A stretch of DNA of 21,135 nucleotides from Chara braunii (Eukaryota > Streptophyta > Charophyceae > Charales > Characeae): contig BFEA01000152.1 of NCBI GenBank assembly GCA_003427395.1, positions 1,144,414-1,165,548 of the forward strand, in the 5' to 3' direction. Below, in pieces: positions 9,898-17,378 of this stretch (positions within the stretch are counted from its first letter, which is position 1; every line of letters starts with the position of its first letter). A model generated the notes under the pieces. The model saw nothing but the letters and a program-made list of their open reading frames with translations, had not been told where the DNA came from and searched no databases. The position numbers and the translations under genes are program-made.

Positions 9898-10528
9898 GCA
9901 GGTAGAAGAAAAATTAGTAAAGTTAGGATAAGAGTGCCTTAAGGTCTGATAACTAGTTCATCTGCTTTTTTTCGAGTCAGGGGTATTTGGAATAGGGGTG
10001 TTGCTGGGTAACCACTAGAAATTTGTTCTTTCCTTGTACCTGGCTTTCTCGGTTTTTCTAGCCCGCAGGAGGGCAACAGGTATATCTGCGAGCAGCAGGA
10101 AATACAGAGACACAAGCAGTAGAATCTGAGCCGCTTTAGGCTCGGGGGGTCGTATAGGCCTGTTGATGGTAGAGGTTGTAGGGGAGGGAGGATGAGAGCA
10201 GGTGTTTTTTCGTCTGTCAACATTAAATAGGGTAGTAGCAGGGTGGAGAGCCTGTTGTCCTTTGTCCCCACCTTCCCCCTCTCTCCCCCCCCTCCTTTTT
10301 CTCCCCTTTCCTTTTGGGTTATCCTTTGTCGGGTTCTCTTCGGTTTCCCCCTTTTTATCCTGTCTTCCCCATCTCCCCTTACCCGCTCCCTCTCTGCTTG
10401 GTTTAATCGGGTCCTGTTGGTCCTGTAAAAAGCGAAGCTGGGTAATGCTCCCAGTACTGGCCGTAATGTGGGGGTTGGCCACCCCCGGTGATTTTTTTCC
10501 ATAATGAGCAACAATGTGTTTTTTTTTC
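9898..10528 (+). other. LINE 3' untranslated region
   Basis: Non-coding. It contains a pyrimidine-rich stretch at 10258-10320 and the tail motif CGAAGCTGGGTAATG at 10433-10447. A GC-rich self-complementary stretch (gggggttggccaccccc) lies at 10470-10486, just before the A-rich end. Long open frames on the minus strand here (9939-10608) are antisense shadows of this pyrimidine-rich UTR. Confidence 0.6.
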
Positions 10529-10550
10529 AAAAAAAAAAAGAAAAAAAAAA

Positions 10551-10850
10551 CAGCAAATAGCACGCAGCTCCGTACCTGTCCGCCTTTGTAAGTAAGATAC
10601 ACGTACACTTATTCATGCCTGCCCGCCTCCGTACCTACCGGCCTTTGTAACTAAGATACACGTATCCATCTCTGGGCAGCCAATGCATTGGGCGTCATTC
10701 TCGTCTATATTCAGTGTTGGAGCGAGGCCCATCCCCAAATCGAGCCAGTAGAACAACAAATAGCATGCGGGGCCGTACCTGTCCGCCTTTGTAAATAAAA
10801 TACACGTATCCATACCTGTCCGCCTTTGTAAGTAAGATACATGTATAAGG
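10551..10850 (+). repeat. Tandem repeats of a roughly 37-bp unit (tacctgtccgcctttgtaag...)
   Basis: Four copies of a unit containing cctgtccgcctttgtaag and agatacacgtatcca occur at about 10572, 10632, 10775 and 10815, plus one at 9180. Between the pairs lies a spacer with gagccagtagaacaacaaatagc. Copies differ by point changes and spacing is uneven, so this is a decayed higher-order array, not CRISPR and not a protein gene. Confidence 0.8.
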
Positions 10851-10875
10851 TGAAAATGGGAAATCGAGGCGAGCT

Positions 10876-11032
10876 GGGGCCAAGTTCCACTAGCAGCGTT
10901 GAGCTACCTCAACGCCTGAATCTGGACGTGTTGTGCAGTTCAGGAAACTCAACACCATTTCTGCACATCTCCGCAAAAGCGTCCAGATTCAGGCGTTGCG
11001 GTAGCTCAACGCTGCTAGTGGGACTTGGCCCC
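10876..11032. mobile_element. Foldback (MITE-like) element with 53-bp inverted arms
   Basis: Arms at 10876-10928 and 10980-11032 are reverse complements with two mismatches in 53 bp, starting GGGGCCAAG and ending CTTGGCCCC. The 51-bp centre holds a further short pair (gtgcag/ctgcac). It has no coding capacity. The outer 16 bases of the right arm recur at 11987-12002 with one change, suggesting the family is dispersed. No clear target duplication was found. Confidence 0.7.
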
Positions 11033-11657
11033 TGGAGAGAGGGCAACAGAAAATAGTGGAGGAATGCCCAAAAAAAAGGCAAAAAAAAGGGGCAAAATGG
11101 GACCGAACACTTCCCTATAATGAGGACAGAAACATTGCCATATTTTGCCAGACCAAAACAAAAACTGGTCCCGTGGAGAACGAACGGCCAGATAATCATC
11201 ATGAAAACCTCTCCCATTGTAGAAAGGGCGGAACGACCAGGCGCGCACCACCATTTCCCACGACCGCCGTCGGGTTCCCTCACAAGACTACGGGTCGGTG
11301 CCCGGTTGGCGACCGCAGCCCTATTAATCGTGCAACGACGCCCTCTAAACCCCTTTACCCGGTCCACGACATTCCCCATATGCGAATTTCGTGCTAGAGA
11401 GTGGCTTAGTTAACACTCAGCGCCCTTAATTCCAACGGAGACGCTCCCACCACCACCAGAGGAACTCCCACTCCCATTGGTGGGAACTCCCACTCCAATT
11501 GGTGGCCCCGCCGCCCGTAGAGCTTCAGGTCTTCCCGCTCCCAGTTGAGATAGAGATAGTCAACAGTAGTTCTCACGTGCTCCTCCCAACACCAGTCCCA
11601 CCACCACCGGCTGCCCACCCACTGCCTCCAGAGGTGCCGCTGTTGGATGTGCCCGCT
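11033..11657. other. No recognisable gene
   Basis: A-rich words at 11070-11095 are followed by mixed DNA. Frames at 11056-11397 (plus) and 10909-11379 (minus) overlap and match nothing I know. The proline-rich frame at 11499-11834 derives from CCACC-type repeats. Confidence 0.5.
11461..11506. repeat. Two-copy 22-bp tandem repeat
   Basis: The unit ggaactcccactcccattgg at 11461 recurs at 11483 with one base changed. Confidence 0.8.
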
Positions 11658-12663
11658 GTCCCGTACTGGACTCACTCTCCCTTCGTCCTGTTCACACTGC
11701 ACTCGTTACTTGACTCTTATAGATTCTGTTGTAGGATGTCTGTTGTACGAGTTGGAATGGAATCGCCCTGCTCCCTGGTATTCCACAGGGAGACACAGCC
11801 CCTTGTCGGAGCTGAGGGCGATGGCCGAACCTAGAGATTATCGAGGAAACCATCGTTCCGCCCCACACCCCGAATCCCACCCTCGCTGCCGTCTCCGGAC
11901 AGCGAGTACGCCGGGTAGGGCAGGGCTTCATCGGGCTGCGTTCCTTCCCCGGCCACGCCAGTATTGTTCTAAACAAAACCCCCAGTAGTGGGACCTGGCC
12001 CCGGCCCACGTGGTCCAGAGGTGGGAAACAACACTTCACTTGCGGGACCGTGGATGAGCGCTACACTTCTGGGGCTACTCATGTTGGGATTACCGTAAGC
12101 GTTTCGATAACGCTAGGGACTCTAGTCCAGATTCCTAGTCACATCGAGATTGCCGTGAACGATCAATAGCACTATTCAAGTCCAGATTCGGTCCGTCGGA
12201 AAAGTCAGTGTGCAAATAAGTAGGACTTTTATAGATGCTGCTAGGCCGAGAGCAAGCGGGGGCGGGCAAATCGTACCTGCCGTCCCGAGGTCACAGAACA
12301 GGGGACTCGGGATGCCCTTACCTGCACTGTTCGACTGGCAGCTTATCGACCTCACACAGGGCACCACACATAGGACATAGGAAGGGCCCTGCATCGGCAA
12401 GCTCGGCGTGGCCAGGTAAGACCTTCCCCACGTTACATTGGCCTCCCGCCCCTTCCCCTTGCTCCTTTCTCTTGTCTCCCTGCTCCTCTGCTTCTCGTCT
12501 TCTTTCTGTACTCCTGTCTTCTCCCTCCTCCTTCCTTTCATTAGTTCCCATCGTTCGTTCGCGTCTTCTGTTCTCCTGCCTCTCAGCTACTTCCCCTGCA
12601 TCTCCTACTTCCCCGTCCTCCCCCCTGTCTTCATGATATGGGCGCGACCTTGAGGTACAACTT

Positions 12664-12706
12664 CCCGTTGGGGAGGGGGGAGGAGGGCGTGGGCGGGGGC
12701 GGGTTA
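12664..12706 (+). repeat. G-rich tract with quadruplex potential
   Basis: Successive G runs (gggg, gggggg, ggg, ggg, ggggg, ggg) separated by one to three bases. This meets the usual G3+ loop criterion on the plus strand. The artefactual copy is at 18385-18427. Confidence 0.7.
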
Positions 12707-12814
12707 ATGCAAGTCATCAGCTGCAACGGGCTTTCTCTCTCACATCGCAAATGCGTACCCACAGAGTGACAACTCCCTCGAATGGACGACCAGAATTCAT
12801 AACGTCAGTGGGAC

Positions 12815-13050
12815 CGGATGGTCGGGGCAGTCGGGAGAGGGGTCGGCGCAATGGGGCAGGAAGGTCGGGAGGAGGGTCGGCGCAGTCGGAGAAGAGGGCT
12901 TGGTAGGGGCGGGGCAGTCGGGGAGTACGGTGGGCGCGGTGTCCGGGGGAGGAATTGCGGAGGAGGGTGAGCGCAGTCCGGAAGGGGTGGGCGCAGTCGG
13001 GGAGGAGGGTGGGCGCAATCGGGGAGGAGGGCTGGGGCAAGGGGGTGAGA
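12815..13050 (+). repeat. GC-rich minisatellite (gggtgggcgcagtcgggga type)
   Basis: About ten imperfect units around gcgcagtcggggagga, varying between 15 and 30 bp. Both strands stay open across it, giving Gly/Glu or Pro-rich conceptual peptides. I treat those as repeat artefacts. Confidence 0.75.
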
Positions 13051-13063
13051 TGGTGCATGAGTG

Positions 13064-13118
13064 TGTGTGTGTGTGTGCCTCCCACAAATTATGTCTTTTC
13101 TTTTTTTTAGATGGTTAC

Positions 13119-13191
<73 letters not shown>

Positions 13192-13256
13192 CCAAAACAT
13201 TCGCCAAGGTCGAACGAGCGCGTGCGCGCGCGCGCACAGACACACACACACACAGA

Positions 13257-13329
<73 letters not shown>

Positions 13330-13330
13330 N

Positions 13331-13413
<83 letters not shown>
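13064..13413. repeat. Compound microsatellite GT / GA / CGCG / CA / GA with an N gap
   Basis: (GT)n at 13064-13077; (AG)n at 13121-13191; alternating GCGCGTGCGCGCGCGCGCA at 13218-13236; (CA)n to about 13273; (GA)n at 13274-13413 with a single N at 13330. The GA phase shifts across the N, which marks a contig join, so the tract length is not reliable. The alternating purine-pyrimidine part is a classic Z-DNA-prone sequence. Confidence 0.93.
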
Positions 13414-13416
<3 letters not shown>

Positions 13417-13675
13417 GCACGCTGTCCACGAGCCGATGCAGACACGTACCGCGTGGTCGTCTTTGCCTCATGCCTTCTAGGAATGCTCGGAGGGAAGGGC
13501 TGCTCGAATGCTCTGTAGCGAGCAGCAAATGCCAATCAGATTGGATGTTGAATGCTCCGTTCATACGTGACAGGACCTGCTTAGCAACAATGTCACTAGT
13601 ATAATTGAAGGCAACTCCCTACAACTACCCCCGAGCGACTTTCAATCATACCGTCTCGATCGACTGAAATGAGAC

Positions 13676-13731
<56 letters not shown>

Positions 13732-14020
13732 ACAATCACACACACAGAGGATTGGTGGTGAGTAAAGTCAACCACTCCTCTCGAGGGTATCCCTAGCCGC
13801 GGGTGACGTGCTGAGTCCTTATCCATCAATCAAATTCATCCTGGACAGACTGTCGTGATTCAACCTCTTGATGAGCTCTCTTCTTTCATTTGCAAAATTG
13901 TCCTTCTTGTTTGCGGGCGGAACCGCAACAGGTAATCTAGTTCCTTTTTGTCTTTTCCGCTTCGCTTTGGGTTCTGACATCCATTATGCAATTCCACTTC
14001 TTGGGCGACATCTGCCGGTG
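13414..14020. other. No confident gene; one small open frame on minus
   Basis: Mostly unassigned. The minus strand from the ATG at 13980 down to about 13818 reads a 54-residue basic peptide (KAKRKRQKGTRLPVAVPPAN, then NERRELIKRLNHDSLSRMN). It sits between a (CA)n tract and the G-box array. It matches no family I can name and could be a decayed transposon exon. Confidence 0.4.
13678..13728. repeat. (CA)n microsatellite
   Basis: About 25 uninterrupted CA units, followed by a short cacacacaca remnant at 13737-13746. Confidence 0.96.
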
Positions 14021-14420
14021 TGCCACGTGGCACACGACTGGAGCAGATCAGGAGTACGGTGGAGGAGGAGGAAGGAGGAGGAAGGAGGAAGAGGAAGGAG
14101 GAAGGAGGAGGGAGGAGGAAGGAGGAGGGAGGAGAACGGAGGAGGATTGATGGAGACGAGAAGGGGGGGGGAGGTTGAGGAGGAGGGAGGATGATGATGA
14201 GGACGAGTACAATAACAGAACAAAAACCGCGTGCTGATGTGCCACGTGGCACATGACGGGAGACGAAAGGAGGGAGGGGGGAGGAGGAGCAGGAGGAAGG
14301 ATTGAGAAAGGAGGGAGAGAGGACGAGGGAAGACTAGGAGGAGGAGGAGGAGGGAGGTGGATGACGAGGACGACAAGAAAAGGAAAAAGAAATCTCGTGC
14401 CGGTGGGCCACGTGGCACGA

Positions 14421-14550
14421 CGGGAAGAGGAGAAGGAGGTTGGAGGACGGAAGAGCTCAGAGGAAGATTCCTACCTCTGACCTCTTCCGTCCTCCTACCT
14501 CCTTCCTCTTCCCGCCTTTTTTTCGGATAATCGGCCAGAAAAAAGGCGGG
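14421..14550. repeat. Two overlapping hairpins inside the array
   Basis: 14421-14463 pairs with 14474-14514 as an imperfect stem of about 40 bp around a 10-base loop. The same right-hand end, cccgcctttttt at 14511-14522, also pairs perfectly with aaaaaaggcggg at 14539-14550. The two folds share the ccgcc segment and are mutually exclusive at that point. Confidence 0.8.
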
Positions 14551-14724
14551 AAAATTCGTTTGCATGTCTGACGTGCTCCGACGGGCCACAGAGGTGGGGC
14601 AGTCGGACCCATGAGCCGTGCGAAGACGGAGGAAACAGTCAGTGGCACGGAAAAGACATCATGGGCCTAGCTCCACTTCTCACCACAAGAACAACAAACG
14701 TCCAAACAATGTGGCGGTGCATCT

Positions 14725-14852
14725 TTCCATGGTTTTTTTTTTTTTTTTTTTTTAAATGTGGCCCGATGGACCACGGATCAGATATTAAACTGATCAGAAC
14801 AGATACTACACTTGATCTTAGCCAAAAAAGGCCGAGAAAGGTATATTCCATG
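14725..14852 (-). mobile_element. U2 snRNA retroposon with poly(A) and target duplication
   Basis: On the plus strand ttccatg at 14725-14731 and at 14846-14852 flank the insert; each is followed by a T run, giving ttccatg(g)ttttt on both sides. Between them is a 21-base T run at 14733-14753 (poly(A) on minus) and the U2 5' region. A duplication beginning with A residues next to poly(A) fits insertion by L1-type endonuclease and reverse transcription. Confidence 0.7.
14757..14844 (-). pseudogene. 3'-truncated U2 snRNA copy
   Basis: The minus strand starts ATACCTTTCTCGGCC, the plant-type U2 5' end. It continues through GGCTAAGATCAAGTG, the branch-point-pairing GTAGTA segment, CAGTTTAATATCTGAT and stem-loop IIa (GTGGTCC ATC GGGCCAC, which still pairs through a G-U). 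Differences from canonical U2 are two extra T in the stem I loop (six rather than four), a G in place of T in TTCTTATC, and CC after CTGAT. After stem IIa the molecule stops in a 21-base A run: the Sm site and stems III and IV are absent. U2 pairs with the intron branch site in the spliceosome, but without an Sm site this copy cannot form a stable snRNP. Homology to U2 is certain; non-function is inferred. Confidence 0.88.
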
Positions 14853-14915
14853 TTTTTCTAGCGGGAAGATTCATGCTCATTTTGCACATTTGGTGAGTAG
14901 TGGAGCGAGGCCCAT

Positions 14916-15171
14916 AACAGACTACGGGAACCGTGGGGGGGACCACTCAGCCGTGATCCGGAAGGTAAGGGGACTCTGGCCCACCCTGGCCCATTGCAGC
15001 AATGCCGGCGCTACTACGGTCGAGAGCTCCGGCGTTGGGCAAGCGGGGGGGACCAAGGAGGGACGGAGCTGGTCGTACGGATATTTGGATGCCCATGCCC
15101 TCCCGTTCATGGGGTTCACCCACTTGTTCTTCGGTCGGGATGGAACCCTCCAGGTCGGCATCGTTCCTTAG
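14916..15171. other. Interruption of the purine array, no recognised gene
   Basis: Mixed-composition DNA. A plus-strand frame is open from 14812 to 15171 but crosses the U2 copy and the inverted repeat, so it is not one gene. No domain was recognised. Confidence 0.5.
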
Positions 15172-15300
15172 ATTTTTTTTTTTTTTTAATCTTTTTTTTG
15201 ATCTTTTTCTTTCTCGTGAGCTGTCCTTTCTTCCCTCCTTGGCGGAGGGAAGAGATTTGAACTCCTGACGCGATTGCTGTGAGTTCTGCCGACAAAGGGA
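15172..15300 (-). mobile_element. tRNA-like 3' end with A-rich tail (candidate retroposon)
   Basis: The minus strand contains AGGAG-TTCAAAT-CTCTT (about 15247-15263), a T-arm with a complete 5-bp stem (one G-U) and a 7-base loop that doubles as a Pol III B box. CCCTCCG and CCA follow, like a tRNA acceptor strand and tail, and then an A-rich run (T runs at 15173-15187 and 15193-15200 on plus). I cannot see a matching 5' acceptor or A box, so it is a partial tRNA-derived element or tRNA pseudogene. Confidence 0.4.
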
Positions 15301-16050
15301 GGAGGTGTGCGAGAGGGGAGATGATGAGGGAGGGGGATGGATGACGAGGACAAGACTAATAAGATGGAAAGAGAATCGATTGCCGGTGTGCCTCGGAACC
15401 CGGGCCGGAAGGAGGAGGGAGGGAGGAAGAATGTGGAGGAGGAGGAGGAGGAGGAAGAATGTGGAGGAGGAGGATGAGGAGGAGGAGGATGAAGAAAAAA
15501 GAGGAAGGAGGATCGGTGAGGAGGAGTGGAGACGAGAAGGAAGGAGGGGGATGAGCAGGAGGGAGGAGGATGATCAGGACGAGAGAAAAAAATAACAAAG
15601 GAAAACCGCGTGCTGGTGTGGCACGTGGCACGTGATGGGAGGGGAAATGAGGAGAGAGGGGGAGAAAGGAGCAGGGAGGAGGGCCAGGGGAGAGGAGGAG
15701 GAAGGAGGAGGAGGAGGACGAGGGAGGTGGATGACGAGGACAAGAAAAAAAATTGCCGAGCCACGACACGATGAGAGGAGGAAGGAGGAGGAGGAGGAGG
15801 AGGAGGAGGAGGAGGAGGAGGGGGGAGTAGAAGGGGGGAGGGGGCGAGAAGAATCACGAGATGAAAACGAATAATTGCGTGCCACAGAGGATGAAGGAGG
15901 GCGAAGGAAGGAGGAGAGAGAGAGACAAAAAGAGGAGGAGAAGGGAGGTGGGAGGGAGCGAATGAGGGAGGGAGGGAGGGAGGGAGGCGAATCGTGTTGC
16001 TTGGTGTGTTCCCCTTTTTTTTGGGTATCTGGGCCCGAACTTGGGTCTGT

Positions 16051-16240
16051 TTTCGTTTGATTTTTTTTCCGTGAAGGACGACGGCCTTGGGATATCATTG
16101 TCGAACTGACCAGCCCCTGGTAATTACGTAATTTAAGATTTGAAGATTTCCTTCATTCCACCTCCACCTCTGTGGATTTGAACTCACGTCTGCATTTCAG
16201 CAGTTCATGGGTGTAACGACTGAGCTACACGTCGTGTCGG
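16051..16240 (-). mobile_element. SINE copy 1, tRNA-derived, with 10-bp target duplication
   Basis: The minus strand starts with a tRNA-like head: A box TAGCTCAGTCGTTA (16214-16227) and B box GAGTTCAAATCC (16174-16185), the internal Pol III promoter. A body containing CAGGGGCTGGTCAGTTCGAC and AATGATATCCCAAGGCCGTC follows, then an A-rich tail. It is bounded by perfect 10-bp direct repeats, ttgggtctgt at 16041-16050 and 16241-16250. The body aligns with the element at 20712-20932 (about 80% by eye over 52 bp), and both share ACACCCATGAACTG after the A box. It is inserted in the G-box array. Confidence 0.8.
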
Positions 16241-17220
16241 TTGGGTCTGTATTTCAACAGATGCGTGGAGAGGAGGAGGGAGGAGGAGGGAGGAGGAGGA
16301 TGAGTAGGAGGGGGGAGGCAATATGATGAGAACGAGGAGATGAAAAAGAAAAAAGCGCTGGTGTGCCGCGTGGCACACGTGACGGGAGGCGAAAGGAGGG
16401 AGGAGGGAGGAGGGAGGGATGCGAAAGGAGGGAGAGGAGGAAGGAGGACGAGGACGAGGAGAAAATAAAAGGTCCCGTGGCGGTGTGCCACGTGGCACGA
16501 CGAGAGGAGAAAGAGGAGGTAGGCTGAGGAAGGAGGAAAAGGAGAAAGAGGAGGTAGGCGGAGGAAGGAGGAAGAGGAGGGGAGAGGAGGGAGGGAGGAG
16601 GTACGAGGAGGAAGAAGGAAGAGGAGGTACCAGGAGGAGGGAGGAGGTAGGAGGAGGAAGGAGGAAGGAGGAAGAGGAGGGGAGAGGAGGAGGGAGGAGG
16701 ATGACGAGGACAAGACGAAGATGAAAAGGAAATCGAGTCCCGCTGTGCCGCATGGCACGGGACGGGAGAAGAGAGGAGGGAGGAGGAGGGAAGAAGGTGG
16801 AGGAGGGGAAGGAGTGAGGAGGAGGGAGGACGATGAGCAGGAGACAGGATGATTATAAGGACGAGAACAATATTCAAAAGAAACCCCGTGCCGGTGTGCT
16901 ACGTGGCACAAGACGGGAGGCGAAAGAATGGAGGAGGGAAGAGGAGGAGAAAGGAGGGAGGACGATGAGGGGAGAGGAGGAGGGAGGTGGATGACGAGGA
17001 CGAGAGGAGGAGGAGGAGGGAAGTGGAAGAAATCGTGTGACACACTGCCACGTGGAGCGCGACGGGAGTAGAGAGGAGGAAGGAGGATGGAGAGAGAAGA
17101 GACCGAGAGAGAGAGGAGGGAGGAGGCAGGGACGGAGGGAGGAGGGCCTTGGAATTGTCGTGATTCCCGGTGAAATGGGGACAGCAAGCAATACGGCACG
17201 AGATCAGAACGGGAGGGTTC

Positions 17221-17235
17221 ACACACACACACACA

Positions 17236-17310
<75 letters not shown>
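17221..17310. repeat. (CA)n then (GA)n microsatellite
   Basis: CA at 17221-17235 and GA at 17240-17310, ending 30 bp before the library adapter. Confidence 0.96.
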
Positions 17311-17313
<3 letters not shown>

Positions 17314-17340
17314 TAAAGGTGGTTATGATATGAATTACAC

Positions 17341-17378
17341 CTGTCTCTTATACACATCTAGATGTGTATAAGAGACAG
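17341..17378. other. Nextera mate-pair junction adapter (contaminant)
   Basis: 38 bp made of the Tn5 mosaic end and its inverse joined head to head: CTGTCTCTTATACACATCT followed by AGATGTGTATAAGAGACAG. This is exactly the circularisation junction of Nextera mate-pair libraries. It is synthetic. Conceptual peptides starting MCIRDR or MYKRQ on either side are known hallmarks of this adapter in databases. Confidence 0.99.

Larger units (their letters stand above)
9263..10550 (+). mobile_element. 5'-truncated LINE insertion with target-site duplication
   Basis: About 1.29 kb: the C-terminal end of an ORF2-like frame (9273-9897), a roughly 600-bp non-coding 3' region, and an A-rich tail at 10529-10550. 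The flanks nearly match: aacaacaaatagccgccag at 9244-9262 and aacagcaaatagcacgcag at 10549-10567, differing by one substitution and compensating single-base indels. That is the expected target duplication of LINE target-primed insertion. A related uninterrupted site at 10745-10790 continues straight from aacaacaaatagc into the cgtacctgtccgcc repeat found just after the LINE. The region near 10433-10447 carries the tail motif shared with the minus-strand copies at 5882 and 7969. Confidence 0.75.
11658..13330 (+). repeat. Genuine copy of the segment repeated at 17379-19051
   Basis: The segment recurs at a constant offset of 5721 bp. I found only two differences, both within 31 bases of the left end (11660 C to A, 11688 C to G in the later copy). 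The shared stretch ends at the N at 13330, which maps exactly to the N at 19051. This copy is continuous with upstream sequence, so it is the original. Inside are unassigned DNA, a G-rich minisatellite and microsatellites; none of its open frames has a recognisable domain. Confidence 0.95.
14661..14915. mobile_element. Foldback element with 25-bp terminal inverted repeats, carrying the U2 insertion
   Basis: atgggcctagctccacttct at 14661 and onward matches the reverse complement of 14891-14915 at 23 of 25 positions. Removing the U2 retroposon leaves about 134 bp, a MITE-like size. A 14-base piece of the terminus (ggagcgaggcccat) recurs at 10719-10732. No target duplication is obvious. The right repeat lies 47-71 bp upstream of the U2 5' end, the distance where plant snRNA promoters have an upstream element, so a promoter-derived origin is an alternative. 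Confidence 0.6.
14021..17056 (+). repeat. Polypurine minisatellite with periodic G-box palindromes
   Basis: A 3-kb array of purine-rich units. Each has a variable ggaggaggga stretch, then gatgacgaggac(a/g)ag, an A-rich bridge, cgtgccggtg, the palindrome TGCCACGTGGCA or a variant, and gacgggag. Palindromes lie at 14021-14032, 14240-14251, 14407-14416, 15620-15630, 16364-16375, 16486-16497, 16746-16757, 16897-16908 and 17046-17055; decayed versions lie near 15390, 15762 and 15890. Spacing is roughly 120-260 bp because the purine stretches vary. The array is interrupted by the elements at 14661-14915, 15172-15300 and 16051-16240. Long minus-strand frames (up to 335 residues) are Ser/Pro/Leu peptides that exist because pyrimidine-only codons contain no stops. 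Confidence 0.85.

Noticed and set aside
9939-10608. 191- and 197-residue minus-strand proteins
   Set aside because: Antisense to the pyrimidine-rich LINE 3' UTR; they also translate the poly(A) tail as polyphenylalanine.
10560-10850. CRISPR-like array
   Set aside because: Repeats are diverged and unevenly spaced, spacers are themselves repeated, and the context is eukaryotic.
12900-13604. 234-residue frame with Arg-Glu repeats (also Ser-Leu frames on minus)
   Set aside because: Dinucleotide repeats translate to two-residue repeats in open frames; this one crosses an assembly N.
14757-14844. Functional U2 snRNA gene
   Set aside because: The Sm site and 3' stem-loops are missing and replaced by poly(A); no convincing TATA element lies at -30.
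16225-17232. 335-residue minus-strand open frame, and similar Ser/Pro/Leu frames over 13984-16877
   Set aside because: They read the pyrimidine strand of the minisatellite. Pyrimidine-only codons cannot be stops, all three frames are open together, and the frame crosses the SINE head at 16225-16240.
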